A stretch of DNA of 64,000 nucleotides from Acidobacteriota bacterium (GTDB lineage: Bacteria; Acidobacteriota; Vicinamibacteria; Vicinamibacterales; UBA2999). Shown here in pieces: positions 23,110-32,844 of the stretch. The position numbers were made by a program, and so were the translations under genes. The notes below the pieces were generated by a model. It ran no database searches, was not told the origin of the DNA, and saw nothing but the letters and a program-made list of their open reading frames with translations. The DNA lies in the NCBI GenBank assembly GCA_016871195.1, contig VFZN01000001.1, positions 1 to 64,000 of the forward strand. The letters are read 5' to 3'. Position 1 is the stretch's first letter, and every line of letters begins with the position of its first letter.

Positions 23110-24762
23110 GTGAACCGCCGTGTGGCCACCCTCCTGCTTGCCTCGTTCGGTGCCGGATGCTCGACGCCGCCGCCGCCGGCGCCGGCATACGACCTGCTCA
23201 TCACCAACGCCAGCCTGATCGACGGCACCGGTGCTTCGGCCCGCGCGGGACAGCTGGCCATCAAGGATGGCCGCATCGTGGCCGTCGACACGGCGGTCCC
23301 GGGCACGGCGACACGGGTGATTGATGCGAAGGGCCGCACGGTCGCCCCGGGCTTCATCGACATGCACAGCCATTCGGACATGCCGCTGGTCACCGATGGC
23401 CGTGCGCACAGCAAGATCCGTCAGGGCGTCACGACCGAAGTCATTGGCGAGTCGGGCTCGATTGCCCCGCGCGACGCGGCGTCGCCCTCGCAGCCCTGGA
23501 CCGATTTCGCCGGATATTTTTCCCATCTGAAGACCCAGGGCATTTCCGTCAACGTGCTCTCGTACATCGGCCTCGGCCAGGTGCGCGAACTGGCCGTCGG
23601 CACCGCCGACGTCACACCGACGCCCGCACAGGTCGAGACGATGAAGACGCTGATCTCGACGGCACTCGATCAGGGAGTGTTCGGCGTGTCGACCGGCCTC
23701 ATCTATCCGCCGAACGCGTACCAGTCCCTCGATGAACTGACCACGCTCTCGGCCGTGGCGGCGGCGCGCGGCGGGCTCTACGCATCGCACCTGCGCTACG
23801 ACGGCGCCAAACTGCGCGAGGGCATCGAAGAGGCCATCGCCATCGGCGAACGGGCCGGCATGCCCGTGCATGTCTTCCACATCAAGGTCACCGGCCAGGC
23901 CAACCGCGGCCGCATGCGCGAGGTCGTTTCGCTCGTCGAGGCCGCGCGGGCGCGGGGTGTGCGGGTTACGGCCGACCAGTATCCGTACATTGCCAGCAGC
24001 ACGAGCCTGACCGCGACGATTCCGCAGTGGGCCGAGGACGGTGGCCCCGACAAGATGGCCGAACGCCTGCGCAACCCGCAACTGCGCGCGCGCATCCGCC
24101 GCGAGATGGAAGACCGGAATCCTGACTGGGAAAGCCGCTATCAGTCGGCGGGCTCGTGGGACAACATTCAGCTCGCCTCGATCGGCCGCGGTCGCGACGA
24201 GGCCTCACCCAACCGCCAGTACGAAGGCCTGCGCATTGCCGAGGCCGCGCGTCGCGCGGGCAAAGATCCCTTCGACTTCGTGTTCGATCTGCTCATCGAG
24301 GAGCGGGGCGCCGTCGGCTGCGTCTACTTCATCATCGACGAGACCGACGTCGAGCTCGCCATGCAGCAGCCGTGGGTGGCCATCGGATCCGATGGCTCGG
24401 CGCTGTCGATCGAAGGTCCGCTGCGCAGCGGCGTGCCGCATCCGCGCAACTTCGGAACGTTTCCCCGCGTGCTCGGACGCTATGTGCGCGAGCGGGGCGT
24501 GATCAGCCTCGAGGAGGCCGTGCGCAAGATGACGTCGCTGCCCGCCGGGATTCTCGGCCTGACCGACCGGGGCAGCCTGACGCCAGGCCGCTGGGCCGAT
24601 GTGGTGATCTTCGACCCGGCGACCGTCGGTGACCGTGCCGACTTCGACAATCCCTTCCAGTATCCCGTAGGCATCGACACCGTCATCGTGAACGGTGCCG
24701 TGGTGCTGGACGAAGGGACGCACACGGGCACGCGGCCCGGGCAGGTGCTGCGGCGGCCGTAG
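23110..24762 (+). CDS. N-acyl-D-amino-acid deacylase (amidohydrolase superfamily)
   Basis: The GTG at 23110 follows AAAGGA. The 550-residue product begins with an export signal containing a possible lipobox (FGAGC at about residue 17), so it may be a lipoprotein. The amidohydrolase core has DLLITNASLIDGTGA, the HxH motif in GFIDMHSHSD, and KIRQGVTTEVIGESG, where Glu replaces the more common Cys of the NCG motif. Further ligands are in YASHLRYDG, FHIKVTG and GSDGSA, and the end is GLTDRGSLTPGRWADVVIFD. The family hydrolyses N-acyl-D-amino acids or D-peptide ends. A paralogue is encoded at 34877-36847. Confidence 0.88.
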   Translation: MNRRVATLLLASFGAGCSTPPPPAPAYDLLITNASLIDGTGASARAGQLAIKDGRIVAVDTAVPGTATRVIDAKGRTVAPGFIDMHSHSDMPLVTDGRAHSKIRQGVTTEVIGESGSIAPRDAASPSQPWTDFAGYFSHLKTQGISVNVLSYIGLGQVRELAVGTADVTPTPAQVETMKTLISTALDQGVFGVSTGLIYPPNAYQSLDELTTLSAVAAARGGLYASHLRYDGAKLREGIEEAIAIGERAGMPVHVFHIKVTGQANRGRMREVVSLVEAARARGVRVTADQYPYIASSTSLTATIPQWAEDGGPDKMAERLRNPQLRARIRREMEDRNPDWESRYQSAGSWDNIQLASIGRGRDEASPNRQYEGLRIAEAARRAGKDPFDFVFDLLIEERGAVGCVYFIIDETDVELAMQQPWVAIGSDGSALSIEGPLRSGVPHPRNFGTFPRVLGRYVRERGVISLEEAVRKMTSLPAGILGLTDRGSLTPGRWADVVIFDPATVGDRADFDNPFQYPVGIDTVIVNGAVVLDEGTHTGTRPGQVLRRP

Positions 24763-24764
24763 GC

Positions 24765-26102
24765 TCAGCGCCAGAACATCAGGCGCTCGAGCCAGGCGAT
24801 GCGTGTGAGGTCGTTGTAGATGACCGTCACCATGAGCGTCATCAGCACGGCGAAGCCGGCCAGATGCAGCTTCTCCTTGACCGCGACGCTGAAGTCGCGA
24901 CGCACGATCGTTTCGAGCGCCATGATGAAGATGTGACCGCCGTCGAGCACGGGAATCGGCAGCAGGTTGAGCAGGCCGAGGTTGAGGCTGAGCGTGACCA
25001 TCAGGCCGAGCAGCGCCACCCAGCCGGCCTTGGCCGTCTCGCCAGAGAGCTGCGCGATGCCGACCGGGCCCATCAGCTGCTTGGGCGAAGCTTCGCCGGT
25101 GAACAGGTCGCGCAGCGTCCTGAGAATCGTGACCGACATCTCGACATTGCGCTGCACGCTGAGGCCGACGGCCTGCAGCGGTGTGGGCGTGAATGTTTCG
25201 ACGGCGTCGCCAATGCTGATGCCGATGCGCGGGCGGTCGCCTTCACGCACCGGCGTCACCTCGATGGTCTGGCGTGTGCCGGCCCGCTCGACCTCGACCC
25301 GCACCGGGCCGTCGGTCGTCGACGCAATGGCCTCTGAGACCTGCGCGCTGAAGACCATGCGCCGGCCGTTGATGCTGATGATGGTGTCGTTGGCCTGCAA
25401 TCCGGCAGCCGCGGCCGGCTGGCCGCTGAGGGCGTCGCGAATCACCGGATAGACATCGGGCAGCACGCCGATCGTGCCGACCTCGAACTGCGGCGATTCC
25501 CCGGGGCCCACTTTGGTCGTGGCCGGACGAATCGGCAACCGCACTTCCTGCCGGTCGCGAATCACGACCACATCGACCTCGGCGTCGGGCCGCGCCGCCA
25601 CCGCCAGCTCGAGCTGTTCCCAGGTCGACACTTCGGCCGAGCCGAGCCGCGTCACGAGGTCGCCGGGGCGCACGCCGGCGACTTCTGCCGGTGACCCGGC
25701 ACTGACCACGCCGACCAGTGCCGGCTTCCGCAGGTAAGACGGGGTCGTCGCGCCCTGCATCAGCACCACGGCCATCACGACCACGGCGAGCAGCAGGTTC
25801 ATGGCCGGGCCCATGATGAGAATCTGGAACCGCTGCCACTTGGTCTTCGAGAGGAACTCGTCCGGCTGGCCCGCACGCGGATCGTCGGGCGATTCGCCCG
25901 CCATCTTCACAAAGCCGCCGAGCGGAATGATGCTCAGCACATATTCGGTGTCGCCGCGCCGGAAGCCGAAGATGCGCGGGCCGAAGCCGATCGAGAACGT
26001 CAGCACCCGCACCCCGTTCCAGCGGGCGGCCATGAAATGGCCCAGCTCGTGCACGAAGACCAGCACTCCCAGGACAAACGCAAACGCCAGCAGGGTCGTC
26101 AC
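24765..26102 (-). CDS. rseP: Site-2 intramembrane metalloprotease
   Basis: The 445-residue protein starts at a GTG. Zinc motif HELGH is in the first transmembrane helix (about residues 18-22). A second motif, LDGGH, lies near residue 390 in a C-terminal helix (LLPIPVLDGGHIF). Between them are two PDZ domains (about 115-200 and 205-290) with GVRPGDLVTRLG and GLQANDTIISINGRRM. This architecture is RseP/YluC, which cleaves anti-sigma factors and clears signal peptides. It is the last gene of the uppS-cdsA-dxr-rseP operon, the canonical bacterial order, 12 bases after dxr. Confidence 0.95.
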   Translation of the reverse strand: MTTLLAFAFVLGVLVFVHELGHFMAARWNGVRVLTFSIGFGPRIFGFRRGDTEYVLSIIPLGGFVKMAGESPDDPRAGQPDEFLSKTKWQRFQILIMGPAMNLLLAVVVMAVVLMQGATTPSYLRKPALVGVVSAGSPAEVAGVRPGDLVTRLGSAEVSTWEQLELAVAARPDAEVDVVVIRDRQEVRLPIRPATTKVGPGESPQFEVGTIGVLPDVYPVIRDALSGQPAAAAGLQANDTIISINGRRMVFSAQVSEAIASTTDGPVRVEVERAGTRQTIEVTPVREGDRPRIGISIGDAVETFTPTPLQAVGLSVQRNVEMSVTILRTLRDLFTGEASPKQLMGPVGIAQLSGETAKAGWVALLGLMVTLSLNLGLLNLLPIPVLDGGHIFIMALETIVRRDFSVAVKEKLHLAGFAVLMTLMVTVIYNDLTRIAWLERLMFWR

Positions 26103-26114
26103 AGGCGGAAACCT

Positions 26115-27287
26115 CTATGTCGATTGTAACGCCGCGATGCGGTCGGCCACGTGCTGCCGGGTCCAGCGGTCGATGCCGCGCACATCAGCCAGGGTCGTCA
26201 CCGGCGCAGGCACGTGGGCATCCATCGCCTCGGCAATGACGTCGGGAATGGCATTGAACCCCAGGCGCCCGTCGAGGAAGGCCGCCACCGCCTCCTCGTT
26301 CGCCGCGTTGAGTACCACGGGCAGGCTGCGGTCGGATTCCAGTGCACGATAGGCCAGCCGCAGGCACGGAAAGTCATCCCATGCCGGAGGCTGGAACTCG
26401 AGGGGCCCGACGCGGGTCAGGTCGAGAAAGGGCACCGGCGCGTCCCATCGCTCGGGATAGGAGAACGCATACTGGATAGGCAGGCGCATGTCGGTGATGC
26501 CCATCTGCGCCAGCACCGACCCATCACGCAGTTCGACCATCGAGTGCACGATCGACTGCGGATGCACCACCACGTCGATCGCCGACGCAGGCATGCCGAA
26601 GAGCCAGTGCGCTTCGATCACTTCGAGGCCCTTGTTCATCAGTGTGGCCGAGTCGATAGTGATCTTCGCGCCCATCTTCCACGTCGGATGCCGCAGCGCA
26701 TCGGCGGCGGTGACGGTAGCGAGACTGTCGCGCCGGCGTCCCCGGAAGGGGCCACCTGAGGCGGTCAGCACCAGCCGCCGCACCTCGGATGCGCGTTGTC
26801 CTTCGAGACACTGATGGATGGCATTGTGTTCGCTGTCGACGGGCAGCACCGCCACGCCCTTCTGGCGTGCCGCCTCCATCACCAGACCACCGGCCATGAC
26901 GAGCACTTCCTTGTTGGCCAGGGCAATCGTCTTGCCGCAGTCAATGGCCGCCAGCACGGCTTCCAGCGCCGCCGTACCGGACGAGGCGCAGAGCACGATG
27001 TCGGCATCGGGGCACGTCGCCACGGCCAGCAGCCCCTCGGCCCCTGCCTGCACACGCGGAGTCGTGACACCGGTCGCCATCACGGCGGACGCGGCCTCTG
27101 GTGTCGCCATGGCCACCACCTGCGGTCGGTGGGCCTCGACCTGTGCGGCCATCTGCGTGGCATTGGCACCGGCGGCCAGGGCCACCACCGCCAGCCGATC
27201 AGGATGCGTCGCCACCACCGACAGCGCGCTGGTGCCAATCGACCCGGTCGACCCCAGAATCGCCACGCGAATCACGGGTCGGCTCAC
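26115..27287 (-). CDS. dxr: 1-deoxy-D-xylulose 5-phosphate reductoisomerase
   Basis: This 390-residue cytosolic enzyme of the MEP isoprenoid pathway makes 2-C-methyl-D-erythritol 4-phosphate with NADPH. The N-terminal NADPH loop is AILGSTGSIGTSAL. The metal and substrate site includes DSEHNAIHQCL, then LTASGGPFRG, KGLEVIEAHWLF and HPQSIVHSMVELRDGS. The length is typical. The GTG start overlaps the cdsA stop by four bases (GTGA), implying translational coupling. Confidence 0.96.
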   Translation of the reverse strand: MSRPVIRVAILGSTGSIGTSALSVVATHPDRLAVVALAAGANATQMAAQVEAHRPQVVAMATPEAASAVMATGVTTPRVQAGAEGLLAVATCPDADIVLCASSGTAALEAVLAAIDCGKTIALANKEVLVMAGGLVMEAARQKGVAVLPVDSEHNAIHQCLEGQRASEVRRLVLTASGGPFRGRRRDSLATVTAADALRHPTWKMGAKITIDSATLMNKGLEVIEAHWLFGMPASAIDVVVHPQSIVHSMVELRDGSVLAQMGITDMRLPIQYAFSYPERWDAPVPFLDLTRVGPLEFQPPAWDDFPCLRLAYRALESDRSLPVVLNAANEEAVAAFLDGRLGFNAIPDVIAEAMDAHVPAPVTTLADVRGIDRWTRQHVADRIAALQST

Positions 27288-28060
27288 CGCAGCACCCAGT
27301 ACAGCAGCGGCACCGTGAACAGCAGGGCATCAATGCGATCGAGCACGCCGCCGTGACCGGGAATCAGCGTGCTGCTGTCCTTCATGCCGGCCGCGCGCTT
27401 GATCATCGACTCGAATAAATCGCCGGTGATGCCGGCCACGACCATCAGGAGGCCCACGAGCCCGAGGACGGGTGTCGCCACGTCTGGTGCCCACATCCGC
27501 CCGAGCGTCATCAGCACGAGCGGGGCCACGACGACGCCGCCCAGGGCCCCCTCGATGGTCTTCTTGGGGCTGCGCGCGGGCGCCAGGGCATGCCGGCCAA
27601 AGGTCCGTCCCACGTAGTACTGGGCCGAATCACTGGCGACGACCGTGGCGAGCAGCAGGAACACGGCGTCACGGCCCCGACCGGCGTGCAGTGCGACCAG
27701 CGCACCGAGCGGCCAGCCGATATAGAGCGGCGTCAGCACCGCCACCGCCACCGATGTCAGCGTCGCAGGCCCCGTGACGGGCGAGCGCAGTACAACCAGC
27801 GCCGTCACCAGGAACAAGGCCCACACGACGAGAAGCGGGCTGACATGCGGATACGGCACCATCGCACACGTCAGCAGCGTGGCCACGAGCGTGGGCCAGA
27901 ACGGCATCGCGGCGCCCGTGGCGGTGACCATGCGGTGCCACTCGCGGAAGGCGGCGGCGGTCACCGCCAGCGCCATCGCCAGCAGGGCTGTCGGTGGCAG
28001 CGACCACAGCACGGCCAGCGTCAGCGCGGCCATCGCCAGGGCACTCAGGATGCGTGTCAT
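27284..28060 (-). CDS. cdsA: Phosphatidate cytidylyltransferase
   Basis: This 258-residue membrane enzyme makes CDP-diacylglycerol from CTP and phosphatidate. Several hydrophobic helices fill the N-terminal two thirds. The signature near residue 145-175 includes VASDSAQYYVGRTFGRH and RSPKKTIEGALGG, and the C-terminal motif is PGHGGVLDRIDALLF. The ATG lies eight bases after uppS. Place and order match the conserved lipid-precursor operon. Confidence 0.94.
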   Translation of the reverse strand: MTRILSALAMAALTLAVLWSLPPTALLAMALAVTAAAFREWHRMVTATGAAMPFWPTLVATLLTCAMVPYPHVSPLLVVWALFLVTALVVLRSPVTGPATLTSVAVAVLTPLYIGWPLGALVALHAGRGRDAVFLLLATVVASDSAQYYVGRTFGRHALAPARSPKKTIEGALGGVVVAPLVLMTLGRMWAPDVATPVLGLVGLLMVVAGITGDLFESMIKRAAGMKDSSTLIPGHGGVLDRIDALLFTVPLLYWVLR

Positions 28061-28068
28061 ACCGGAAA

Positions 28069-28857
<789 letters not shown>

Positions 28858-28906
28858 GAAAGACTGCCCTGATTCTATATCCGTCGGTCGCACCGTGTGC
28901 GCGGCG

Positions 28907-29674
28907 TCAATACCGCACCCGCACCAGCACCAGCCCCTCGGGCGGGGCCGTGGCTCCCGCACGCCGGCGGTCACGCGACGCCAGCAGCTCGTGCATATAC
29001 TCGGCCGGCCAGCGTCCGCGTCCGATCTCGACCAGCGTGCCGACGATATTGCGCACCATGTGGCGCAGAAAGCCCGTGCCCTCGATGTCGTAGTGCACGC
29101 AGGCGGGTGGCCCTGGCCCCATGCGGAGCCGCGACCGCAGCACGCGTCGCACGGAGGTGCGCACATCACCACCGGCCGCCTGGAAGGCGGCAAAATCGTG
29201 TTCGCCGACCACCATCGCCGCCGCCTGATGCATGGCCGTCAGGTCGAGCCGCGGAGGCATCGCCCAGACGACGCGCCGCACAAACGGTGAGGGTGACGGA
29301 TCGAGCAGCAGCGTATAGCGATAGGCCTTGCTGCGCGCATCGCGGCGGGCGTTGAAGCCCGGGGGCTTCTCGGCCACCTGCGTGACACGCACATCCCCGG
29401 GCAGGCGCACATTGAGCGCACGTTGCAACGTCGCGGCAGGCAGGCGGTTGGTCACGTCAACGCTGACGACCTGGGCGAGCGCATGCACGCCCGCATCGGT
29501 GCGGCCGGCGGCGACGACGCCGACCTGTTGCCCCTCGATGATCGCCAGCGCCGACTCGAGCGCCTCCTGCACGGTGCGTGCCCCGGGCTGCCGCTGCCAG
29601 CCGGCGAAATCGGTGCCCTCGTAGGCCACCGTCAGCGCCAGCGTGCGGGTCGGCCGCTGGCCCGCGGCGTCCAT
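28907..29674 (-). CDS. truA: tRNA pseudouridine(38-40) synthase
   Basis: The 255-residue enzyme has the TruA N-terminal motif YEGTDFAGWQRQPGARTVQ. The catalytic Asp lies in AGRTDAGVHALAQ (about residue 60). Other core motifs are ARSKAYRY, HDFAAFQAAG and GTGFLRHMVRNIVGTLVEIG. It modifies uridines in the anticodon stem-loop of several tRNAs. It starts one base after the pyrE stop, so the two are cotranscribed; the coupling to uppS (49 bases downstream) is likely. Confidence 0.95.
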   Translation of the reverse strand: MDAAGQRPTRTLALTVAYEGTDFAGWQRQPGARTVQEALESALAIIEGQQVGVVAAGRTDAGVHALAQVVSVDVTNRLPAATLQRALNVRLPGDVRVTQVAEKPPGFNARRDARSKAYRYTLLLDPSPSPFVRRVVWAMPPRLDLTAMHQAAAMVVGEHDFAAFQAAGGDVRTSVRRVLRSRLRMGPGPPACVHYDIEGTGFLRHMVRNIVGTLVEIGRGRWPAEYMHELLASRDRRRAGATAPPEGLVLVRVRY

Positions 29675-29675
29675 G

Positions 29676-30260
29676 CTAGCGGGCCGCAGCGCCCGGACGC
29701 GATCCGGGCTTGATCACCGGCAGCCCCTGCGCGCAGAGCGGACAGGCCTCGGGCTGATAGGTCGGCAGGGCCATGGGCAGCAGGCTGTGGAAGGGCACGT
29801 CGAGCCCCGGCTGTCCGCCGCTGCGATCGACGATCGAGCAGGCGCCCACGACGGTGGCGCCGGCGGCCCGGGCCACGTCGATGGTTTCGCGGGTCGACCC
29901 CCCGGTGGTCACCACGTCCTCGACGACGAGGACCCGATCATCAGGCCCCAGGGCGAACCCGCGCCGCAGGGCCAGAGTGCCCTCGACGCGCTCGGCAAAC
30001 AGGGCGGGCACATCGAGGGTCCGGCCGACTTCCTGCCCGATCACGATGCCGCCCATGGCGGGCGACAGCACCACGGTGGCCCCGAGGCTGCGCACGCGAG
30101 CGCCGAGGGCGGCGCCGAGGGCTTCGGCGTCGCGCGGAAACATCAGCACGCGGGCGCACTGGAGATAGCCGGGGCTGTGCAGTCCCGACGAGAGCTTGAA
30201 ATGACCCTCGAGCAGTGCACCCGAGCGGCGGAAGGTGGCGAGCACATCGGCGTCAGTCAT
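29676..30260 (-). CDS. pyrE: Orotate phosphoribosyltransferase
   Basis: This 194-residue enzyme adds PRPP to orotate to give OMP. The N-terminus has GHFKLSSGLHSPGYLQ, the usual orotate-site segment. The PRPP-binding loop is VLVVEDVVTTGGST near residue 110. The C-terminus carries a CPLC motif (EACPLCAQGLPVIKPGS), which suggests a structural zinc. It heads the truA-uppS-cdsA-dxr-rseP operon rather than the pyrimidine operon, where a second, diverged PRTase occupies the expected place (38777-39394). I judge this one the better match to true PyrE. Confidence 0.88.
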   Translation of the reverse strand: MTDADVLATFRRSGALLEGHFKLSSGLHSPGYLQCARVLMFPRDAEALGAALGARVRSLGATVVLSPAMGGIVIGQEVGRTLDVPALFAERVEGTLALRRGFALGPDDRVLVVEDVVTTGGSTRETIDVARAAGATVVGACSIVDRSGGQPGLDVPFHSLLPMALPTYQPEACPLCAQGLPVIKPGSRPGAAAR

Positions 30261-30346
30261 CGCCCGGTAGTATAGCCAGACTCACTGAACCGTCCGCGGC
30301 CTATCGACGTCTAACAAAAGCGGAATTGTTTCCGAGGGAGTGTGGA

Positions 30347-32017
30347 ATGGCCGTGAGGACACGAGGAATGGCGCAGCGCGCGCTGAGTGTGACGCTGATT
30401 CTGCTGGGGCTGACACTGTCCGGGGTCGGGATGGCCTGGAGCCAGACGACCGGAGGCGACGCCAGTCAGGCGCGGCGCATCAGCATGGACGAAGCCGTGG
30501 CGCTGGCCCTCGAAAACAATCTCGACCTGCAGGTCGAGCGCATCACCCCGCAGGTGCAGGACCTCAGCGTGGCGCAGGTACGCACCGGCTACACGCCCAC
30601 ATTCACCTCGAACATCAACTGGAACGACCAGACACAACCACCGGTCAGCCTGCTCGCCGGCAACAACCTTGAGATTGTGACCAACACGTCGCGGTACGAG
30701 TTCGGACTCGGCGCGCTCAACCGCTTCGGCGGCAACTACAACGTGTCGCTCAACAACAACCGCGTCACGACCAACAACATCTTCACCAACTTCAACCCGC
30801 AGCTGTCCGCCAACGTCAGCCTCAACTACACGCAGCCGCTGCTGCGCAACTTCAAGATCGACGGCACGAGGCAGCAGCTGCTCATCAGTCAGAAGACCCG
30901 TGAAATCTCCGGTGTCCAGCTGCAGCAGTCCATCGCGCTGACAGCGCGCAACGTCAAGACGGCTTATTACGACCTGGTCTTCGCGATCAGCAATCTCGGG
31001 GCGCAGCAGCAGTCGCTCGAGCTGGCGAGGCAGTCGCTCAAGGACAGCCGGGCCCGCGTCGAAATCGGCACCGTGGCCCCCATCGACCTGGTGCAGGGCG
31101 AATCCGAGGTGGCCCAGCGCGAGGAAAGCGTCATCCTGGCGGAGGCCGCGATTGCCCGCGCCGAAGATCGCCTGCGCACGCTCGTGTTCAACCCCGGACA
31201 GCCCGACTTCTGGCGCATGCACATCGAACCGGCCGACGCCGTGTCGTTCCGCGCCATTGCCGTCGATACGGATGCCGCGATCGCCCGCGCCCTGCAGTCG
31301 CGCACCGACCTGGTGGCCTCGCGCAAGCAGATTGAATCGAACGACGTGAACATCCGCTTCTTCAAGAACCAGACGATGCCCGACGTCAGCGCCTCGCTGG
31401 CGTACTTCTCGCAGGGCGTCGGCGGCACGTCGTTCATCCGCGGCCCCGGCGGCTTCCCCGGCCCCATTATCGGGCAGGTCGAGAAGAGCTTCGGCGCCAC
31501 ACTGAAGGACATGTTCACAGGGAACTTCCCCACATGGACGCTCGGCGTGCAGGTCTCCTACCCCATCGGTCAGGCCAACACCGAAGCCGCCCTCGCGCGT
31601 GCCCGGCTGCAGGACCAGCAGGCCCGCAAGCAGCTGCAGAGCCAGGAGCTGCAGGTGGCCTCGCAGATTCGCGAGCTGGCCCGCCAGGTGCAGACCAATG
31701 CCAAGCGCGTCGACGCCACCCGCGCCTCGCGTACGCTGGCCGAGCGCAGGCTCGAGGCCGAAGAAAAGAAGCTGGCCGCCGGCACGTCGACCAGCTTCCT
31801 AGTCTTTCAGGCGCAGCGCGACCTCAATCAGGCGCGCAACAACGAGCTGTCGGCGCTGCTCGACTACAGCAAGTCGGCAGTCGATTTCGAAACCGCCCAG
31901 GACGTGCCGCTCACCGGCGGCGCGGGGGTGACGGCCGTCTCGACGGCCGGGGTCACCGGAGGCACCACCACCGGCAGCACTGCGTCGACGGGTGCCGGCG
32001 GCTTCCGCCAGCAGTAA
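30347..32017 (+). CDS. TolC-like outer-membrane efflux protein
   Basis: The ATG at 30347 follows GAGGGAG by seven bases. The 556-residue product has a signal peptide (RALSVTLILLGLTLSGVGMAWSQ, cleaved near residue 33) and two OEP repeats with long coiled coils: about 50-260 (ISMDEAVALALENNLDLQVER) and about 310-520 (QARKQLQSQELQVASQIREL). A Gly/Thr-rich tail follows (TTTGSTASTGAGG). TolC proteins form trimeric exit ducts for tripartite pumps. No membrane-fusion or pump gene is adjacent; the next genes are glycosyltransferases, so it may serve several exporters. Confidence 0.9.
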   Translation: MAVRTRGMAQRALSVTLILLGLTLSGVGMAWSQTTGGDASQARRISMDEAVALALENNLDLQVERITPQVQDLSVAQVRTGYTPTFTSNINWNDQTQPPVSLLAGNNLEIVTNTSRYEFGLGALNRFGGNYNVSLNNNRVTTNNIFTNFNPQLSANVSLNYTQPLLRNFKIDGTRQQLLISQKTREISGVQLQQSIALTARNVKTAYYDLVFAISNLGAQQQSLELARQSLKDSRARVEIGTVAPIDLVQGESEVAQREESVILAEAAIARAEDRLRTLVFNPGQPDFWRMHIEPADAVSFRAIAVDTDAAIARALQSRTDLVASRKQIESNDVNIRFFKNQTMPDVSASLAYFSQGVGGTSFIRGPGGFPGPIIGQVEKSFGATLKDMFTGNFPTWTLGVQVSYPIGQANTEAALARARLQDQQARKQLQSQELQVASQIRELARQVQTNAKRVDATRASRTLAERRLEAEEKKLAAGTSTSFLVFQAQRDLNQARNNELSALLDYSKSAVDFETAQDVPLTGGAGVTAVSTAGVTGGTTTGSTASTGAGGFRQQ

Positions 32018-32043
32018 CGGCACCCCTGCTACACTCTCAGGCC

Positions 32044-32844
32044 GTGCCGCCCGTCACGGCCATCGTCATCACCCGGAACGAGGCCGCCCACATCCGGGCG
32101 GCCCTCGAGTCGCTTGCGTTTGCCGACGAAATCATCGTGGTCGACAGCGAGAGCACCGACGACACGGTGCCCATCGCGCGCGAGTGTGCGGCCCGCGTGG
32201 TCGTGCGGGCGTGGCCGGGCTACGTCGCACAGAAGAACTTCGCGGCCTCACTGGCCACCCACGACTGGATCTTCTCGCTCGACGCCGATGAGCGGGTCAC
32301 CCCGGCGCTGGCCGATCAGATGCGCACGGCGCTTGACTCGGCGCCCGATACCGTTGCCGGGTTCCGTGTGCCGAGAGTCACCTGGCACCTCGGCCGATGG
32401 ATTCGGTCAACAGACTGGTACCCCGACCATCAGCTGCGCCTCTATCACCGCGCGCGCGCGCGGTGGGACGGCCACCTGGTGCACGAATCGGTGCAAGCCG
32501 ACGGCGCCGTGCACACGCTGAGCGGCGAGCTGCTGCACTATGCCTACCGCGACATCGCGCATCACTGGCAGACCATGAACCACTACACGTCGCTGGCGGC
32601 GCGCCAGATGTTCGAGCGCGAGCGGCGTGCACACTGGTGGGACCTGCTGCTGCATCCACCGGCCGCATTTCTGCGCAACTACCTGCTGCGGGGCGGATTC
32701 CGGGACGGCGTCCCCGGTCTCGTCATTTCCGCCATGAATGCCCGCTATGTGGGTCTCAAGTACGCCAAGCTGTGGGAACTGTGGTCAGCCTCCACCTCGA
32801 CACCGCCCGGACCTGGCGCGGCGGACAGCAACAGGCCCTCCTGA
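32044..32844 (+). CDS. Family 2 glycosyltransferase (LPS core WaaE/KdtX type)
   Basis: I choose the GTG at 32044 because the GT-A fold starts directly after it (VTAIVITRNEAAHIRAALES). The upstream frame only shadows the tolC-like gene. The 266-residue product carries the nucleotide-sugar motifs IIVVDSESTDDT and DWIFSLDADERV (DxD-like) and the acceptor-side HLVHESVQ. The GYVAQKNFA phrase is typical of WaaE/KdtX enzymes that add glucose to inner-core heptose. Two C-terminal helices probably associate with the membrane. Its end overlaps the next glycosyltransferase by 64 bases. Confidence 0.88.
   Translation: MPPVTAIVITRNEAAHIRAALESLAFADEIIVVDSESTDDTVPIARECAARVVVRAWPGYVAQKNFAASLATHDWIFSLDADERVTPALADQMRTALDSAPDTVAGFRVPRVTWHLGRWIRSTDWYPDHQLRLYHRARARWDGHLVHESVQADGAVHTLSGELLHYAYRDIAHHWQTMNHYTSLAARQMFERERRAHWWDLLLHPPAAFLRNYLLRGGFRDGVPGLVISAMNARYVGLKYAKLWELWSASTSTPPGPGAADSNRPS

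Noticed and set aside
22111-24081. 656-codon open frame on the minus strand
   Set aside because: Rich in Arg/His with no motifs; it shadows the well-supported VWFA and deacylase genes on the plus strand.
28858-29193. Longer uppS reading frame starting at 29193
   Set aside because: This part is antisense-free but out-of-frame truA sequence rich in Arg/Cys; the ATG at 28857 precedes the conserved core at normal distance.
30285-30310. Another copy of the 27-bp repeat upstream of the TolC-like gene
   Set aside because: Only GCGGCCTATCG is shared; too short and without the hairpin.
31534-32043. N-terminal extension of the family 2 glycosyltransferase by 170 codons
   Set aside because: The extension is an out-of-frame reading of the TolC-like gene; the GT-A fold starts at the GTG at 32044.
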